This document shows, one piece after another, positions 46,855-58,863 of a stretch of 64,000 nt of DNA; the stretch's first letter is position 1, and every line of letters starts with the position of its first letter. The stretch is from Lycorma delicatula (lineage: Eukaryota > Arthropoda > Insecta > Hemiptera > Fulgoridae), in the NCBI RefSeq assembly GCF_047948215.1, contig NC_134456.1:197358034-197422033 (forward strand). The letters run 5' to 3'. A program made the position numbers and the translations under genes. The notes beneath the pieces are model-generated. The model was not told the origin of the DNA. It saw only the letters and a list, made by a program, of their open reading frames with translations, and did no database searches.

Positions 46855-48500
46855 CGTTAGAATGATTTCGCTAATGCTTTTCTTTTATAAATAGCATCAG
46901 GCACATCCCAAATTAATGTCGAATAGTAATCGGCTAACATTCTATTTCCCTTTATAGCAGCTTTCCATCACCGAAATGTCTTGGTGGAAATGTTCACCAT
47001 GTTTGTAATTTATGTCTCCAAGGTTGTCGGAAAAAATCCAGATGTGAGTGGAGGAAATGTATTTTCAAAGACATATTAAATCCCATAGCTCTGTATGAAG
47101 TAAGAAGTTGATTAACAATATCGTGGTAATTGTCAGATTTTTGCTTGCCGAGAAAAGTTTTGCAAACGTCTTTAAATGAAGCCCAAGCTGCACTTTCTAC
47201 ATTATTTAACATTTAGTTAAATACATCATCTTTGACCAACTCTCTTATTTGAGGACCAAAAAATATTCCTTCTTTAATTTTTACTTCACATACATACGGA
47301 AATTCTGCCTGATGTACAAAAATTTGGTACTATCCTTCGTCATTGCTTTTATAAAATTTATCATTAGTTCTATGAGAGGGGGTAAAAATGTTTTTTTTTT
47401 GGTTCAACTAAGAGCTCATGAATAATATTTTTCCCATTTGGAGTTAAGTTGTCTTGTTTCTTCCACTCTTTCGTAACATAATGTTTATCCCTATCTCGGC
47501 TATTCCATTTGCAAAGAAAACACATGTACTTAGTACAGCCTAATTGCTAACCTATCAAAACAGCTATAACTTTCAAATCATCACATATGTTCCAACTATT
47601 TTTTTTATAATTTATTTTTCAAGAACGTCTTTAATCACATCGTATGTCTCTTTCAAATTAACACCATAAGCGATTGCATTGAAGGATATTTGTTACTGTT
47701 GTGGGTAGTAGAACCACTTTTAAAATATACTTGGACGAATCTATGAAAAGGCACCAGTCCTCAGGTTTATGAACTTGTCCTAAAAGCAACAAAAGCCCAT
47801 CAATATTTATGCAATAAACCAAATTATTTTCATCAATAAAATAGTGAGAAAGTTTCTTTTGTCGGTTTCAAAAGCCTGAAAGTTTTGAGTTTTTTTGAAG
47901 TAAATTCCAACCTTGCAGTGTTGATCCTAACAGTTCAGCTTGCTCTTTTGATAAATTTAAATCCCTAACCAAGGCATTTAATTCACCTTATGATGTAAGA
48001 TGTGGCTTTTTGGAAGATATTCAAAATCAAAATCATTGTTGTCTTCTTCAGTACTGCCTGATTCTTGATTGTTGCTTTCAAAACATACATTCACAGGTGG
48101 CTCAGGAACTGGAATAACTTCACTGTGAGATACAGGCCTGTTTGCAGATTGCAATGAAGGATATTTTACAGTATGTTTACATTTTTTAGAATTTTCAGGC
48201 ACACTAATTAAACAAAAGTAACAATTGGTTGCATATCCTTTGATTCACATCAAACCATAGGTAGACTAAATGGCAAAGCCTTCCGTGTACCTTTCAGCCA
48301 TCCTCTTAAATATACAGACAATTAGTGTATACTATATGAGGAGTTCATGTCTTATCCTGATCACCAATTTTATACTGAAAGTACAAATGATATGCTTTTT
48401 TGAATTAAAGGTGTAATGTTTTTTCTATTTGATTTTACGGTAAAATCACCACATACATAACAAAAGATATGACATACATTCACAGATATGATGTCATAAT
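46855..48500 (-). pseudogene. Multicopy, probably transposon-derived protein family, copy A
   Basis: On the minus strand, broken frames follow a protein often annotated only as uncharacterised in arthropod and other animal genomes. Segments in order: GDQDK-type and PFGLPMV region near 48,250-48,400; PSLQSANRPVSHSEVIPVPEPP (48,150-48,090); a D-F-E-Y-L-P acidic block; LVRDLNLSKEQAELL-like residues; then DWCLFIDSSK, LKETYDVIKDVL, and a Cys-rich C-x-x-Y-M-C-F-L-C-x-W-N-S-R segment. Last come NVESAAWASFKDVCKTFLGKQK, YRAMGFNMSLKIHFLHSHLDFF, EHFHQDIS and the end DVPDAIYKRKALAKS near 46,860. Numerous stops and frameshifts show it is inactive. I cannot assign a transposase fold. Confidence 0.6.
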
Positions 48501-49526
48501 ATATGAATATGATATGATTTAATTTTTTGTCTAGTATTGTTTATTTATAGCTTAAAAATTATGTAAACAAAGTTAAACAATAAAAAATGAGCTAACAAAA
48601 TACAGTATAGGAGCTTAAAATGCTAACTTTACATTGAAAAATGAAAAAAATCCTTTAATTAAAATTAAAAAATTTTTCAAAAATGGTGGGTGACAGAAAG
48701 ATTCTGAGTTCATATTTGTTTTCAGCATCAAAAGACAGATTAAAATCATGTATCGTATGCTAGGAAACAAAAATTATGTTTGTCAGTGTTATTTATCTTT
48801 TGACAACAATCTATTGCAATTTGTTTTCTTCTTCTATTCATTGAAACTTTTTCAGTTTGATATTTATCAACTTAATTTTTATGTTAAAGATACATGTAAA
48901 AAAATCTTCTCATAAATAAATTATTAGTTCTTATTGTAGAATATGAAAAAGGGCTTAAAACTGTAAGAGATTCAAGTGACCTTAAGTAACTATTTTTTTA
49001 TGATTTGCTGATACTTCTAAGTGACCTTCACAGTAAACATTATTAATAGCTATCTTGTTCTAAATGTTGTTTTATAAACCATTATGTTTATATTGCATTT
49101 TAATATGAATCCAATAGCAGTACAAAATTTCACTAGCTAACTTGAAGTTAGATATTTCTTTTATAATATTTTATTTAACTCTTTCTCTATATTTTCTTTC
49201 TCTTGCTATTTTACTTTACAAAATTATAATTTTTCATATTTATTCAATATCTGATTTAAGTAGAAACCTTTCTTTTTGAAGTATTTGAACTACTTCATTT
49301 GTAAAACATTTTAACTTAAAGTATAACAAACTACTACCTTTTGAGAAAGAACAGAAATTTTTGTACTTGCTTTTTTAAAAGTAAGAATAAGTCTTATTTT
49401 TTAAAAGTAAGATTTTTTACCAATTTTTTTTAAGAGAGATAAAATAAGTTTTTCTTCAAATTTTATGAAATTTACTTTATTAAAAATACTTTTTTAAATT
49501 ATTCAACTGGACTTCAACCCTCTCCT
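48500..49526. other. Intergenic AT-rich DNA
   Basis: No gene, RNA or recognisable repeat seen. It separates pseudogene copy A from the tandem duplication that follows. Confidence 0.45.
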
Positions 49527-49873
49527 CTTCCACTGAAAAAGTATTTTGTGATTTATTCACAAAGGATTTCATATAGCAACAGTTTTATGAAATAAAAGAG
49601 AATCTAACTGAAAATAAATTCTCAGAAAATACTTATTTTAAAGTTAAATTAGGATTCAGCCCCCTTATTGGAATAAGTAAATTCTCTTTATATATTTAAT
49701 TCTCTTTATATTTTCTTCCACTGAAAAAGTATTTTGTGATTTATTCACAAAGGATTTCATATAGCAACAGTTTTATGAAATAAAAGAGAATCTAACTGAA
49801 AATAAATTCTCAGAAAATACTTATTTTAAAGTTAAATTAGGATTCAGCCCCCTTATTGGAATAAGTAAATTCT

Positions 49874-49876
<3 letters not shown>
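49527..49876. repeat. Tandem duplication of a 188-bp unit
   Basis: The block starting cttccactgaaaaagtattt occurs at 49,527 and again at 49,715, exactly 188 bases apart, and the two copies appear identical or nearly so through attggaataagtaaattctc. The second copy runs into a (TA)n tract. Near-identity means a recent event or an assembly artefact. Confidence 0.85.

Positions 49877-49912
<36 letters not shown>
49877..49912. repeat. (TA)n microsatellite
   Basis: About 18 uninterrupted TA units directly after the second 188-bp copy, followed by short repeats of tataaacggcta at 49,910-49,955. Confidence 0.9.
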
Positions 49913-49915
<3 letters not shown>

Positions 49916-49955
49916 GGCTAACTAATATATATATAAACGGCTATATAAACGGCTG

Positions 49956-51233
49956 ATGAAATCATAATATTGGCAAAATTAAACTATATTTGAATACAAA
50001 ATGACTTATAAAATAATAAATATTACATAATAAAATAAAAATCGGGAAGTAAGAATTAAGAGATTTGAAAATGAATTGTAGATGAGAAAAACTGATTCAA
50101 GCAATTATTAACTAATTAATCTTTTGGATGTACAGAAATTACAGAATGTTGCTAAAACATTTTTTTAAAAACAATATATTAAGTTACAATGTCTTATTGG
50201 ATTGCACTCTTTATACTATATTTTTGACCAAAATAGGGAGCTTGTTTTCCAACAAACATTTAAATATTTTCATGGGAATCTACTGCTGATCTTCATGTAT
50301 TATTTGTTGGTATTACAGTATGGTGTAGGGACTTGAACCTTAAAGAAAAGTAACTTCAGTTGACTAAAATCTTTTGAATGGTATATTTATTAGTGAATCC
50401 AATTCCACACACTGTAAAAGTGACAAAAAATGCTTAATTGATTATGTAAATCAATAAGGTTTATATTCATTTTATCAGAATTTTTCTGCAAAATAAAACT
50501 AATTTATATATATATTGTTTTTAGTAAAAATATATATCAGCTTGATGTATTAAACTAACTTATTGACACTCCAACTAAGAAAAGTTAATCAGCTCTCATC
50601 AACCTCTTTTGGTAGATATATGTACAATGCAGAAATTATTGAAATAAAAGGTTGGCTTCATTGAAAATGTTAGACTAGTAATTCACTAAGAAATAACTCC
50701 ACCTGTTTATTTCTTATTAATAATTAGGAATAGTACTTACTCCTTATAAATAAATTCATTTTAGATTACCTGCCTTACTAAGTAATAAAGTTTCATTTAT
50801 AAACATTATCACAATTTAGATCTTTTACATAAATTACAGTTCTGCAGGGTGAAGAGCACAAAAAAATAAAACCATGATTACTGTTAGTGTAATACTTGTA
50901 TATGTTTTTTTTTTTTATTTGCAGATAAATCAGATTTTACTTCTATTTGATTTCCAAATATTACATTTTCATAAGTTGTTCAAATTAAGCAGTTTTTTTA
51001 GTATAAACCATCATCATAAGGTTGTCTGTTTTAACACAAACAGGTTACTAACACTGAAAACATTCTGTGAATTAATTCCATTCATTTAATCTATCCCAGT
51101 TTACATGCACTTGCAAGATTTATCTCATTTCTTTCTTCGTTTTTAGTTGTTTTTATTAATTAATACAAAATTAAATAATTACCATAAGTATATTTTAGTG
51201 AGCGGTATAATTATGTATACTACTTGCCTACAG
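49956..51233. other. Intergenic / 5' region of the small secreted-protein gene
   Basis: AT-rich. Since the exon at 51,234 follows a splice acceptor, the untranslated first exon and promoter should lie in or before this stretch, but I cannot locate them. Confidence 0.4.
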
Positions 51234-51238
51234 GAAAA

Positions 51239-51535
51239 ATGTATCAGTCCATTCTGAAAATATTAATATTTTCAACCATTCTGATCAATATACTTGCAAA
51301 CGAAGATAAAAGAGTAAATGATAATACAGAAGATGAAGAAGAAGATGAACTACCTTCAATTAACTATAAGCCAACAGAAGCATCTACCAATACTACTACA
51401 ACACCACTGTCTGTTTTTTTCGTAGAGGAACGAACAACTGAGAATAGTCAAATATCTTGTCCTAAGGGTCATGTATTAGATCAAGATAAAAATTGCCGAA
51501 AAATATTAGGTTATAAAGGTAAAAAAAAAGAATAA
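51239..51535 (+). CDS. Small secreted acidic protein, 98 residues, member 1
   Basis: I do not recognise a named gene. From the ATG at 51,239 the protein starts with a clear signal peptide (M-Y-Q-S then a 14-residue hydrophobic run ending N-I-L-A, about residues 1-20). A very acidic stretch follows (TEDEEEDELPSI, residues 30-41), then a Thr/Ser-rich linker with possible glycosylation, a conserved TPLSVFF block (55-61), and a C-terminal pair of cysteines in CPKGHVLDQDKNCRK (74-88), then a basic tail. Two cysteines 11 residues apart could form one disulphide. The start is chosen because a good acceptor, ttgcctacag, ends at 51,233, five bases upstream, so an in-frame ATG-like extension before it is intronic. 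AATAAA overlaps the stop. It is paralogous to the gene at 56,357. Confidence 0.7.
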   Translation: MYQSILKILIFSTILINILANEDKRVNDNTEDEEEDELPSINYKPTEASTNTTTTPLSVFFVEERTTENSQISCPKGHVLDQDKNCRKILGYKGKKKE

Positions 51536-52590
51536 AAATACAAATTTTATTTACATAACTTAAAGTTAAAGTTATGCCTTTGTAAAATAAAAAAGTTTCA
51601 TTTGATAAATTATGTTTTCATTACAAATAATATTAAATTTATTTTGTTCTTTATACTTATTAAATTGTATATTATTAAGAATGTGCATTTATTTTATCCC
51701 AACCTGGTTGGGATAACCCAACCTGAACCCAACCTGATGTTCACACAAAAGATAGTTTGAACATTTTGATCTTTGCATTTCTCTATGTCCCCAAAGAATT
51801 ATGAATTATTGTAAAAAATAAAGTAAAAAAAAAAAAAATAAAAAGAAGGGATTATGAAAATTATTATTTTTTTAAATTAATACAGTACCATTAAAAGATT
51901 AGTTACCAAGAAGAGCTCATTTATATTAAATTTATTCCTTCATAATTATTTCCTTCTTTAAGTATAATTTTACCTATCAGCATTATAATTTTCTCTACTG
52001 GATTGTTTAACTAGCGGATACACTGCATCATTTCATAAAAAATTAATGAAATATGATGAGTGTAAACCTTTTAAGACACAAGAAACTTCAACCAGTAAAA
52101 GCTGCTTTCTTTGAAAATCATTATTTTCAAATGTTCACATAAAATGAGTATCAGTTCATTTTATAATCAGTCCCTGTGTTGAGTAAACTAAAGATATTAC
52201 TTGTAGGGTTAAATATTGCCTGCTTTTTGGTGAACCTGGCATACTGATACAAAATGTATGCAGAATTCAGTAAAAAAGACAATAAAAAACCAGTTTACTA
52301 CTCACTTCTTTAACAAATGACGTGTCTTCCACACAAGTTGCTGTGGAAGGCATACCAACTTTTAAGATTTGGTGTCTTCAAGTTGGTGTCTTCCTTTACA
52401 AATGGTATTGTTAAATAAAACCTAGAAATGGAAGAAGGTCCAGAAATATTTTGAGTATTTTTAAAAATAAATTCAAACTTATTCAAACAGGACCAGATTA
52501 ATTGTGTCTGTACAGGACAAAACATGTAGCTGAAAACACAGCTGTGTTGTTTGTATTAAGCACTGGATTTAGGAATGAATTAATTTTTTT
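51536..52590. other. Intergenic AT-rich DNA
   Basis: Contains 3' sequence of the small secreted-protein gene, an imperfect local repeat of aacctg/ggttggg words at 51,700-51,735, and no other supported feature. Confidence 0.4.
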
Positions 52591-52599
52591 CAGTCTTAT

Positions 52600-53260
52600 T
52601 GCTGTCTTAACTTTGTTAACAGTGCAATGACATAATGCCTTGAAATTGTGTAAATCATGTGGATGCCTTTTGTTGTGTATGTGGTAAGTTTACCGTAAAA
52701 TTAAATAGAAAAAACATTATACCTTTAATAGAAAAGCGTATCATTTGTACTTTCAGTGCAAAACTGGTGATCAGGATAAGACATGGACTTCTCATATAGT
52801 ATGCACTAATTGTTCTGTATATTTAACAGGGTGGCTGAAAGGTTCACGGAAGGCTTTGCCATTTGGTCTACCTATGGTTTGATGTGAACCAAAGGATATG
52901 TAACCAATTGTTACTTTTGTTTAATTAGTGTGCCTGAAAATTCTAAAAAACCTAAACATATTGTAAAATATCCTTCATTGCAATCTGCAATCAGGCCTGT
53001 ACCTTACAGTGAACTTATTCCAGTTCCTGAGCCACCTGTGAATGTATGTTTTGAAAGTAGCAATCAAGAATCAGGCAGTACTGAAGAAGACAATGATTTT
53101 GATTTTGAATATCTTCCAATAAGCCACATCTTATATCACAAGGTGAATTAAATGCCTTGGTTAGGGATTTAAATTTTATCAAAAGAACAAGCTGAACAGT
53201 CAGGATCAACACTGCAAGGTTGGAATTTATTTCAAAAAACTCAAATTTTTTTCTCTATCA
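52600..53260 (+). pseudogene. Multicopy, probably transposon-derived protein family, copy B (N-terminal part)
   Basis: Same family as the copy at 46,855-48,500 but in the opposite orientation and keeping only the N-terminal part. The plus strand gives AYHLYFQCKTGDQDKTWTSHIVC, GWLKGSRKALPFGLPMV, a stop, then PSLQSAIRPVPYSELIPVPEPP, NVCFESSNQESGSTEEDNDF and FEYLPISH. DNA similarity to copy A is high (for example tgcctgaaaattctaaaaaa and gaatcaggcagtactgaaga are shared). It stops matching near 53,260. Confidence 0.65.
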
Positions 53261-55121
53261 CTGTTATCAATTCTACCCTTATGCATGTATAAGATGTTCA
53301 AAAAATGACACTCTAATTAGTATTATTTAATCATTATTTAGAATGTAAGTACCATAAATAAAATGAATGAATGTTGAAACACCATAATAAGAGCTTCTCA
53401 ATAATGGTGTTACAATATTCCTTAGTCACATTTACTGTCATGGAGATTAGATGAGCATTATGTCCTAGTAAATTTTATAGAACTTTGAAATGCTTCATTT
53501 ATGAACTATGTTATGGGTTTGACTTCAAGTTGAATGACTAGTCTGTACCTGTATGTGTCCATCGAGTACATGTTTTTTACAGCTTTTATTTTTTTTATTT
53601 TAAAACTACATAATGACTTAAATAGGATGATTCAAAATGATGAATATTTTGATAGTGATATTTTAATACTAAATACAAAAACAGGTTCTTACGTAAGCAA
53701 TATTGTAAGACTATATAATATATATTCCTCTTTTGCATTACACATTCAATCCCAATTATTTTAATTATTTAATTTCATATTACCATAAAACTTACTAAAA
53801 CATGTTGGTTTTAATAACAAATAAAAATTATTAAAGAAGAGGACCACAACATAGAAGTTCTTTATAATCTTAAATGTGTAATTTTTTACAAAAAAATCTT
53901 CACAAGTGCAGATAATTTTTACACATTTAAAAATATGAAAAATGTGGAGATTCCAACTTTAAATAATCTAAATAAATCTGAATTCTTATATATTAGCAGA
54001 TTCTAACTTTTGAATCTGTTATATTAATTTGTAAATGAAGACATATCTTGAACTCTTTACACTTAGTTCTCAGGTGACAAAACTCCATTTTGACTTTTTA
54101 GTAGAAAATAGTAGCTGCAAAAAGGTCATATAAAGATCATACACCTTATAGAAATAAATTTTATCTGTAGTACATTACAAACAAAAATACAAATTTCAGA
54201 TTTATTTTACACTGACATCTATTTATTTCTTATTCTAGTAATACAATTAAAGTTTTCCCTTAAACTAAATCTTCTATTCTGTGAATAAGTATAGGGATGA
54301 GGCAGGTAGAACTACTTAATCTTTCACTTGAAGAAACGATATAACTTTATCACATTCCTTATCAACTTCCTTTGACAGAGAAAACAGTCACCATTCATGC
54401 ATTAAGTTGAAAATACTAACTGCTCTAAACTAGTAACACTTGGATTAAGAATTACTAACACAGAACAAAGTACCTTTGTGCTATCATGAACTAATCCCAC
54501 TTTCATTTACAAAATCTTTATTGAAAAAGATCAGGCCTTAACATGCATGACTGGAGCACCAAGAAAAAAGATCTTTGTTACATTCTGTTTTTTATTCCAC
54601 TTTTTTGGTAGTTTCATACACTTAATAAAGTAACGCAAGGTTGAGTTTCATATCTTTCACAAACTGCATTCCAGATTCAATTTTCTCAACCAACTTAAAA
54701 TTTCAACATTTTTTTAACAGATGATAATAACTTCGGATCTACCAGATAAACTCCATGCTCAGAATGACAGAATAATCTGAGCAATCACTTTGAGGTATAA
54801 GCTATGAATGACATAAAAGAAGTAAACATTAGTAAATACATAGTGCCTTTGAATGATGAAGCATATTCGATATAGCAAGCATTTCAGTACCTTAAGCCCA
54901 GTCTGATTAAAAAATTTAATTTTCTCAAAAATTTTATAATTAGTGTACAAGTTCATATAATGCTATTGAAACAAAAGCTTGTTGATAAAGGTTTTCTTTC
55001 AGTAACTTATTTATTTAAAGACATCATCTGTAGTAACTGGTATTCTGTTTTAATAGTCTCACAGATTTACTCTCATTGTTGCATTTTACCTTTTGTAATG
55101 TAAATCTATAACAAACAAATA
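53261..55121. other. Intergenic AT-rich DNA
   Basis: No gene or recognisable repeat supported. Confidence 0.45.
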
Positions 55122-55199
55122 CAAGAACTGTCAATAAAGTAATGAGACTGGTTCAGAAAAACATTTTATTTACAATCCAATTATAATGGACAATGGACT

Positions 55200-55515
55200 T
55201 CATCACCTTCGAAATAATTCCCTTGGGAAGCCACGCAACGCTTCAAATGGTTTTCCCACTCTTCATAGCAGTGTTGGAACTCAAAAATCGGAATATCCTT
55301 AAGATGGTCAGTTACATTTTTTTAATGCTTTCTACTGTTCCAAAATAGTGTCCTTTGAGATGTTTTTTTAAAGTCAGAAACAGGAAAAAGTCTCAGGGAC
55401 TCAAGTCAGGTCAATGAGGTGGTTGAGGAAATACAGAAATGTTTTTCTTTACCAAAAACTCATTAATTGAAAGTGCAGTGTGATGACAAGGTGCATTGTC
55501 ATGATGCAGCATCAA
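55200..55515 (-). pseudogene. Mariner transposase C-terminal fragment (left arm)
   Basis: Minus-strand counterpart of the fragment at 55,680-56,000. It reads LHHDNAPCHHTALSIN, then DLSPXDFFLFP, HLKGHYFGTVES and CVASQGNYFEGDE. Its reading frame is somewhat better preserved than the right arm. Confidence 0.75.
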
Positions 55516-55679
55516 GTTGTCTTTGATGGCTGGTTTTATGCGGACAACTCATTTCTGCAGACATTCAAGAATTTTTTGGTAAACATATTGATTTACAGTA
55601 TGTACTGTTAGCAAAAACTCCTTATGGACAATGTCATTACTATCGAACAAACAAATTAGCATGGTTTTGATTTGATTCA

Positions 55680-56000
55680 TAATGCTGCATCATGACAATG
55701 CACCTTGTCATCATACTGCACTCTCAATTAATGAGTTTTTGGTAAAGAAAAACATTTCTGTATTTCCTCAACCACCTCATTGACCTGACTTGAGTCCCTG
55801 AGACTTTTTCCTGTTTCTGACTTTAAAAAAACATCTCAAAGGACACTATTTTGGAACAGTAGAAAGCATTAAAAAAATGTAACCGACCATCTTAAGGATA
55901 TTCCAGTTTTTGAGTTCCAACACTGCTATGAAGAGTGGGAAAACCGTTTGAAGCGTTGCGTGGCTTCCCAAGGGAATTATTTCGAAGGTGATGAAGTCCA
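55680..56000 (+). pseudogene. Mariner transposase C-terminal fragment (right arm)
   Basis: Plus-strand translation gives LHHDNAPCHHTALSIN, FLVKKNISVFPQPPH with a stop at the expected S, DLSP, LKKHLKGHYF and FEFQHCYEEW-like residues in broken frames. The arm is close to its inverted partner, with scattered differences. It cannot encode an active protein. Confidence 0.75.
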
Positions 56001-56356
56001 CGTATAATTGGATTGTAGATAAAAAGTTTTTCTGAACCAGTCTCATTACTACATTGACAGACCTTGAATATTAAATGTAAAATTGTAGTGTTGCTGATAT
56101 TGAAAATTAGTCCCCTTGATTGAATATCACGGGGACCGTGATATTATAATATACTCTACCTACCAATAAAAAGTATGAGACATATCAGCAAAACATGGTA
56201 TTTTTTGGATAGAAGAAGATGAAAAGTAAGTATCTAGAGCTTTATATAAAGCAAGAAATTGTAATTAGAAAGCAAGATTTCCTTGGAAATAGAGGAAAAA
56301 TAGTTTCTTGGTTTAGAAAAAAAACTTAATATTATTATTGTTTTCTACAGGTTGAA

Positions 56357-56617
56357 ATGAATGACAGAAATCTTCAGATACTTCTCATTTCAGTCCTGAT
56401 ATGTACAATTTGCAATATAAAAGCTGCTGATGAGAATAATGATGATGAGGAGGAGGAGGAATTACCAAATATTAATTTTTCAGTTGAGAAATCAAATGTT
56501 ACATAGACACCACTGACCGTATTTTTTGGAGCAGAAATAGTACGATGTCCAAGTGGATATTTGCTGATAGATTCAATTTGTAGAAAACTATTTAACAATA
56601 AGTTGAAAACTGGATAA
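56357..56617 (+). pseudogene. Small secreted acidic protein, member 2, with one in-frame stop
   Basis: A paralogue of the gene at 51,239. ATG at 56,357 lies seven bases after an acceptor-like ttttctacag (56,341-56,350), the same arrangement as member 1. The protein has a hydrophobic signal peptide ending N-I-K-A-A, an acidic run (ENNDDEEEEELPNI), then a TAG at codon 50 (56,504-56,506). In the same frame it then continues TPLTVFFGAEIV, RCPSGYLLIDSICRKLF and a stop at codon 87. The acidic block plus L-P-x-I, the TPL-VFF block and the C-P-x-G-x-x-L...C-R-K motif are shared with member 1. The single stop may be a true null mutation, a population variant, a sequencing error or a read-through site. 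Confidence 0.65.
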
Positions 56618-58815
56618 ATGAATTTATATATAAGTAAACATAATCTTTTTCAAAATAGACATAAGTTAATTTTACTCATAGACTACATTCTTTTTTAATA
56701 CTTTGTATAAGTATTACTTTCCTTTCTAAAAATAAAATTTTCTAATAATAGTTTATTTATTTATTTATATGTTTCTTTATATAATATTAATTCATAAGTC
56801 TATCTTGATAAATTCCTCCTAACTAAATTATTTAATCCAGTTAGGATTTGTAAGATCCAAAAGATGAATTTAATTTGTTAAAAATATGAGCAAATACAAA
56901 TTTGATCAATAATTTATAATTGTCTAAATTTCCTTAAAGTAGCCAAGAAATATTTTAGTTTTATAAAAACACATAAATGGTGACAATTTATACTTTTGAT
57001 CACTTAACTCAGGAGTACACATTTTAGGTCTGTCAGATCTACTATAGGACTAGTTTATATTGCAGTTTTAGTTCTCAATACTTAACTGCTATTTATGAGA
57101 ATTAGACAATTTGATTTTTGCCTTGGGTGACAAAAGTCAAATTATAAAATCTCAAGTCAGAAAAAATTCTAAGTACTGTGAACTAAAACTGCAGAATAAA
57201 ATATTTCAGTTGATATGGCAGAGCCAAAGCATGTACTGATGTATTAAATGATTGTAGGTACAAATTGTTGTTATTTATATTTACAACTTTTTTATGTAAA
57301 TCAAATGGCACATAGCTGGAGTTGTAATATAATAAATATTGAAAATCTCTATCAAGTACATGTGTTAGAATAAAAGTGTCTAGCAAAATGCATATGTGAG
57401 TTTATAATTCTGTACATGTGCCAATATATATCAGTTCTTTATTCATTGTTTCCCAGAGAAAGCTAATTTTTAAAACTGTAAACTTTTGAAATTATGAATC
57501 AACCATCTTAGGAATGGTTCTGCGTTCTCATACTATCATTAGCTGATACTATTGCTAACAGTAATTTGGAATTAGGCAGAAATTTAGAATGGATAAAAAG
57601 CATGGTAAAGTTGAATTGTTCCAGTTAGTTGGTACAACAATGTTGTACTTTTGTCTACAATCACCCAAAAATGATAAACCAATATTGATGATATCAAATT
57701 AGGCAAACAAGTATATAAAATATGGCCAAAAATGTTAAAGTTGAATTGTAACTTAGTTTATAATATAATTGTACACACAAATCTGATAAACATTTCAGCT
57801 ATTTAAGATTAGTATCTGTCTAATAAAAAAAAAAATTGCCAGCAGTAACACCAGCTGATACCAAGATGAGAACAGTAGTACAGTCACTGAAGATGTTTGC
57901 AAAACTGACTTGTACTATAATACAAGGACTTTGATGTAAGTTTTTAAAAATGTTATATTTGTAATAAATTTGACTCGGTTTATTGTTTCAAATGTTGATA
58001 ATTTTTAATAATTTTCATTGCTAATCACTATAGACCAAAGCATAGTAAAGAAGATAAATATATAACATAAATTATTAATGTAATATACAACTAAAAATAT
58101 AATTAATTAATCACCATAAAGAGGGTATAAGTTGATTTTGTGATAATTCTCTTGTTAAATTTTTTTTTACATTTATATTTTGTAGCTATGAGAAATAAAA
58201 CAGTACAGTTTTTAAGATAGTTCATTTTATCAAAATCAAAGAAGGCTAATTTTATTTATTTATTTTTCTTAATGGGGAAGAAACTGGGAACCAACACATT
58301 GCTCAAACTATGAAAATGGAATTAGCCAATACTAGAAGAGGTAAAAACTTTGATGTAAATTATATCAATCTTCTTGGAATTAGAATATATCTTGTTAAAA
58401 GCAAATTAATGAAGTTTAGATTTGTACAGTGAACAACAAAATTTAAGTTGAACAAAATACTAGCCCCTATTATACCTTACTTTTTATAATAAACATACTC
58501 TCAAATTTTTCCAGAGAATAATTATAATGACCAGATCCCACAACTTTAATAAAATGTTTATGTAACATTTTTTGAATTCACTGACAAGTAAAAATTGTGT
58601 AGTATTATTAAACTCACTGATATTTATAGCAAGAGAAAAATCTTGAGTAGTCTGACTGTCGTAGTACAGCCATTGTTTATGCAGTAAATATATATATTTA
58701 ATTACCACTTATAATTGCAGTTATACCAATTTCATTTTAAAATCTAATAAATATTTTTGGTAAACTATTAAAATAGTACCTCTGACTTCATAAAAATACT
58801 AAGAATTTAAATACC
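56618..58815. other. Intergenic AT-rich DNA
   Basis: No supported gene or recognisable repeat. It ends at the left edge of the LINE that follows. Confidence 0.45.
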
Positions 58816-58863
58816 AGCCTAAATAGCAGCCGAGGTGTAATTTTTTGTCGTGACCTTCTGGAA

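Larger units (their letters stand above)
55122..56068. mobile_element. Palindromic mariner-derived element
   Basis: Both halves carry the same ~370-base 3' part of a mariner element in opposite orientations around a ~170-base centre. The left arm covers 55,122 to about 55,515 and the right arm about 55,680-56,068. The ends read ctgtcaataaagtaatgag and ctcattactacattgacag, and a TA flanks each side (55,120-55,121 and 56,069-56,070), as mariner insertion requires. The right arm encodes, in plus frames, HHDNAPCHHTALSINEF, the second catalytic Asp motif of mariner transposase, then DLSP-x-x-F-F-L-F and HLKGHYFGTVESIKK. The left arm encodes the same on the minus strand. The N-terminal part of the transposase is absent. 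Confidence 0.8.

Noticed and set aside
55846..56046. Minus-strand 66-residue open frame at the mariner palindrome
   Set aside because: It is the antisense shadow of the plus-strand transposase arm.
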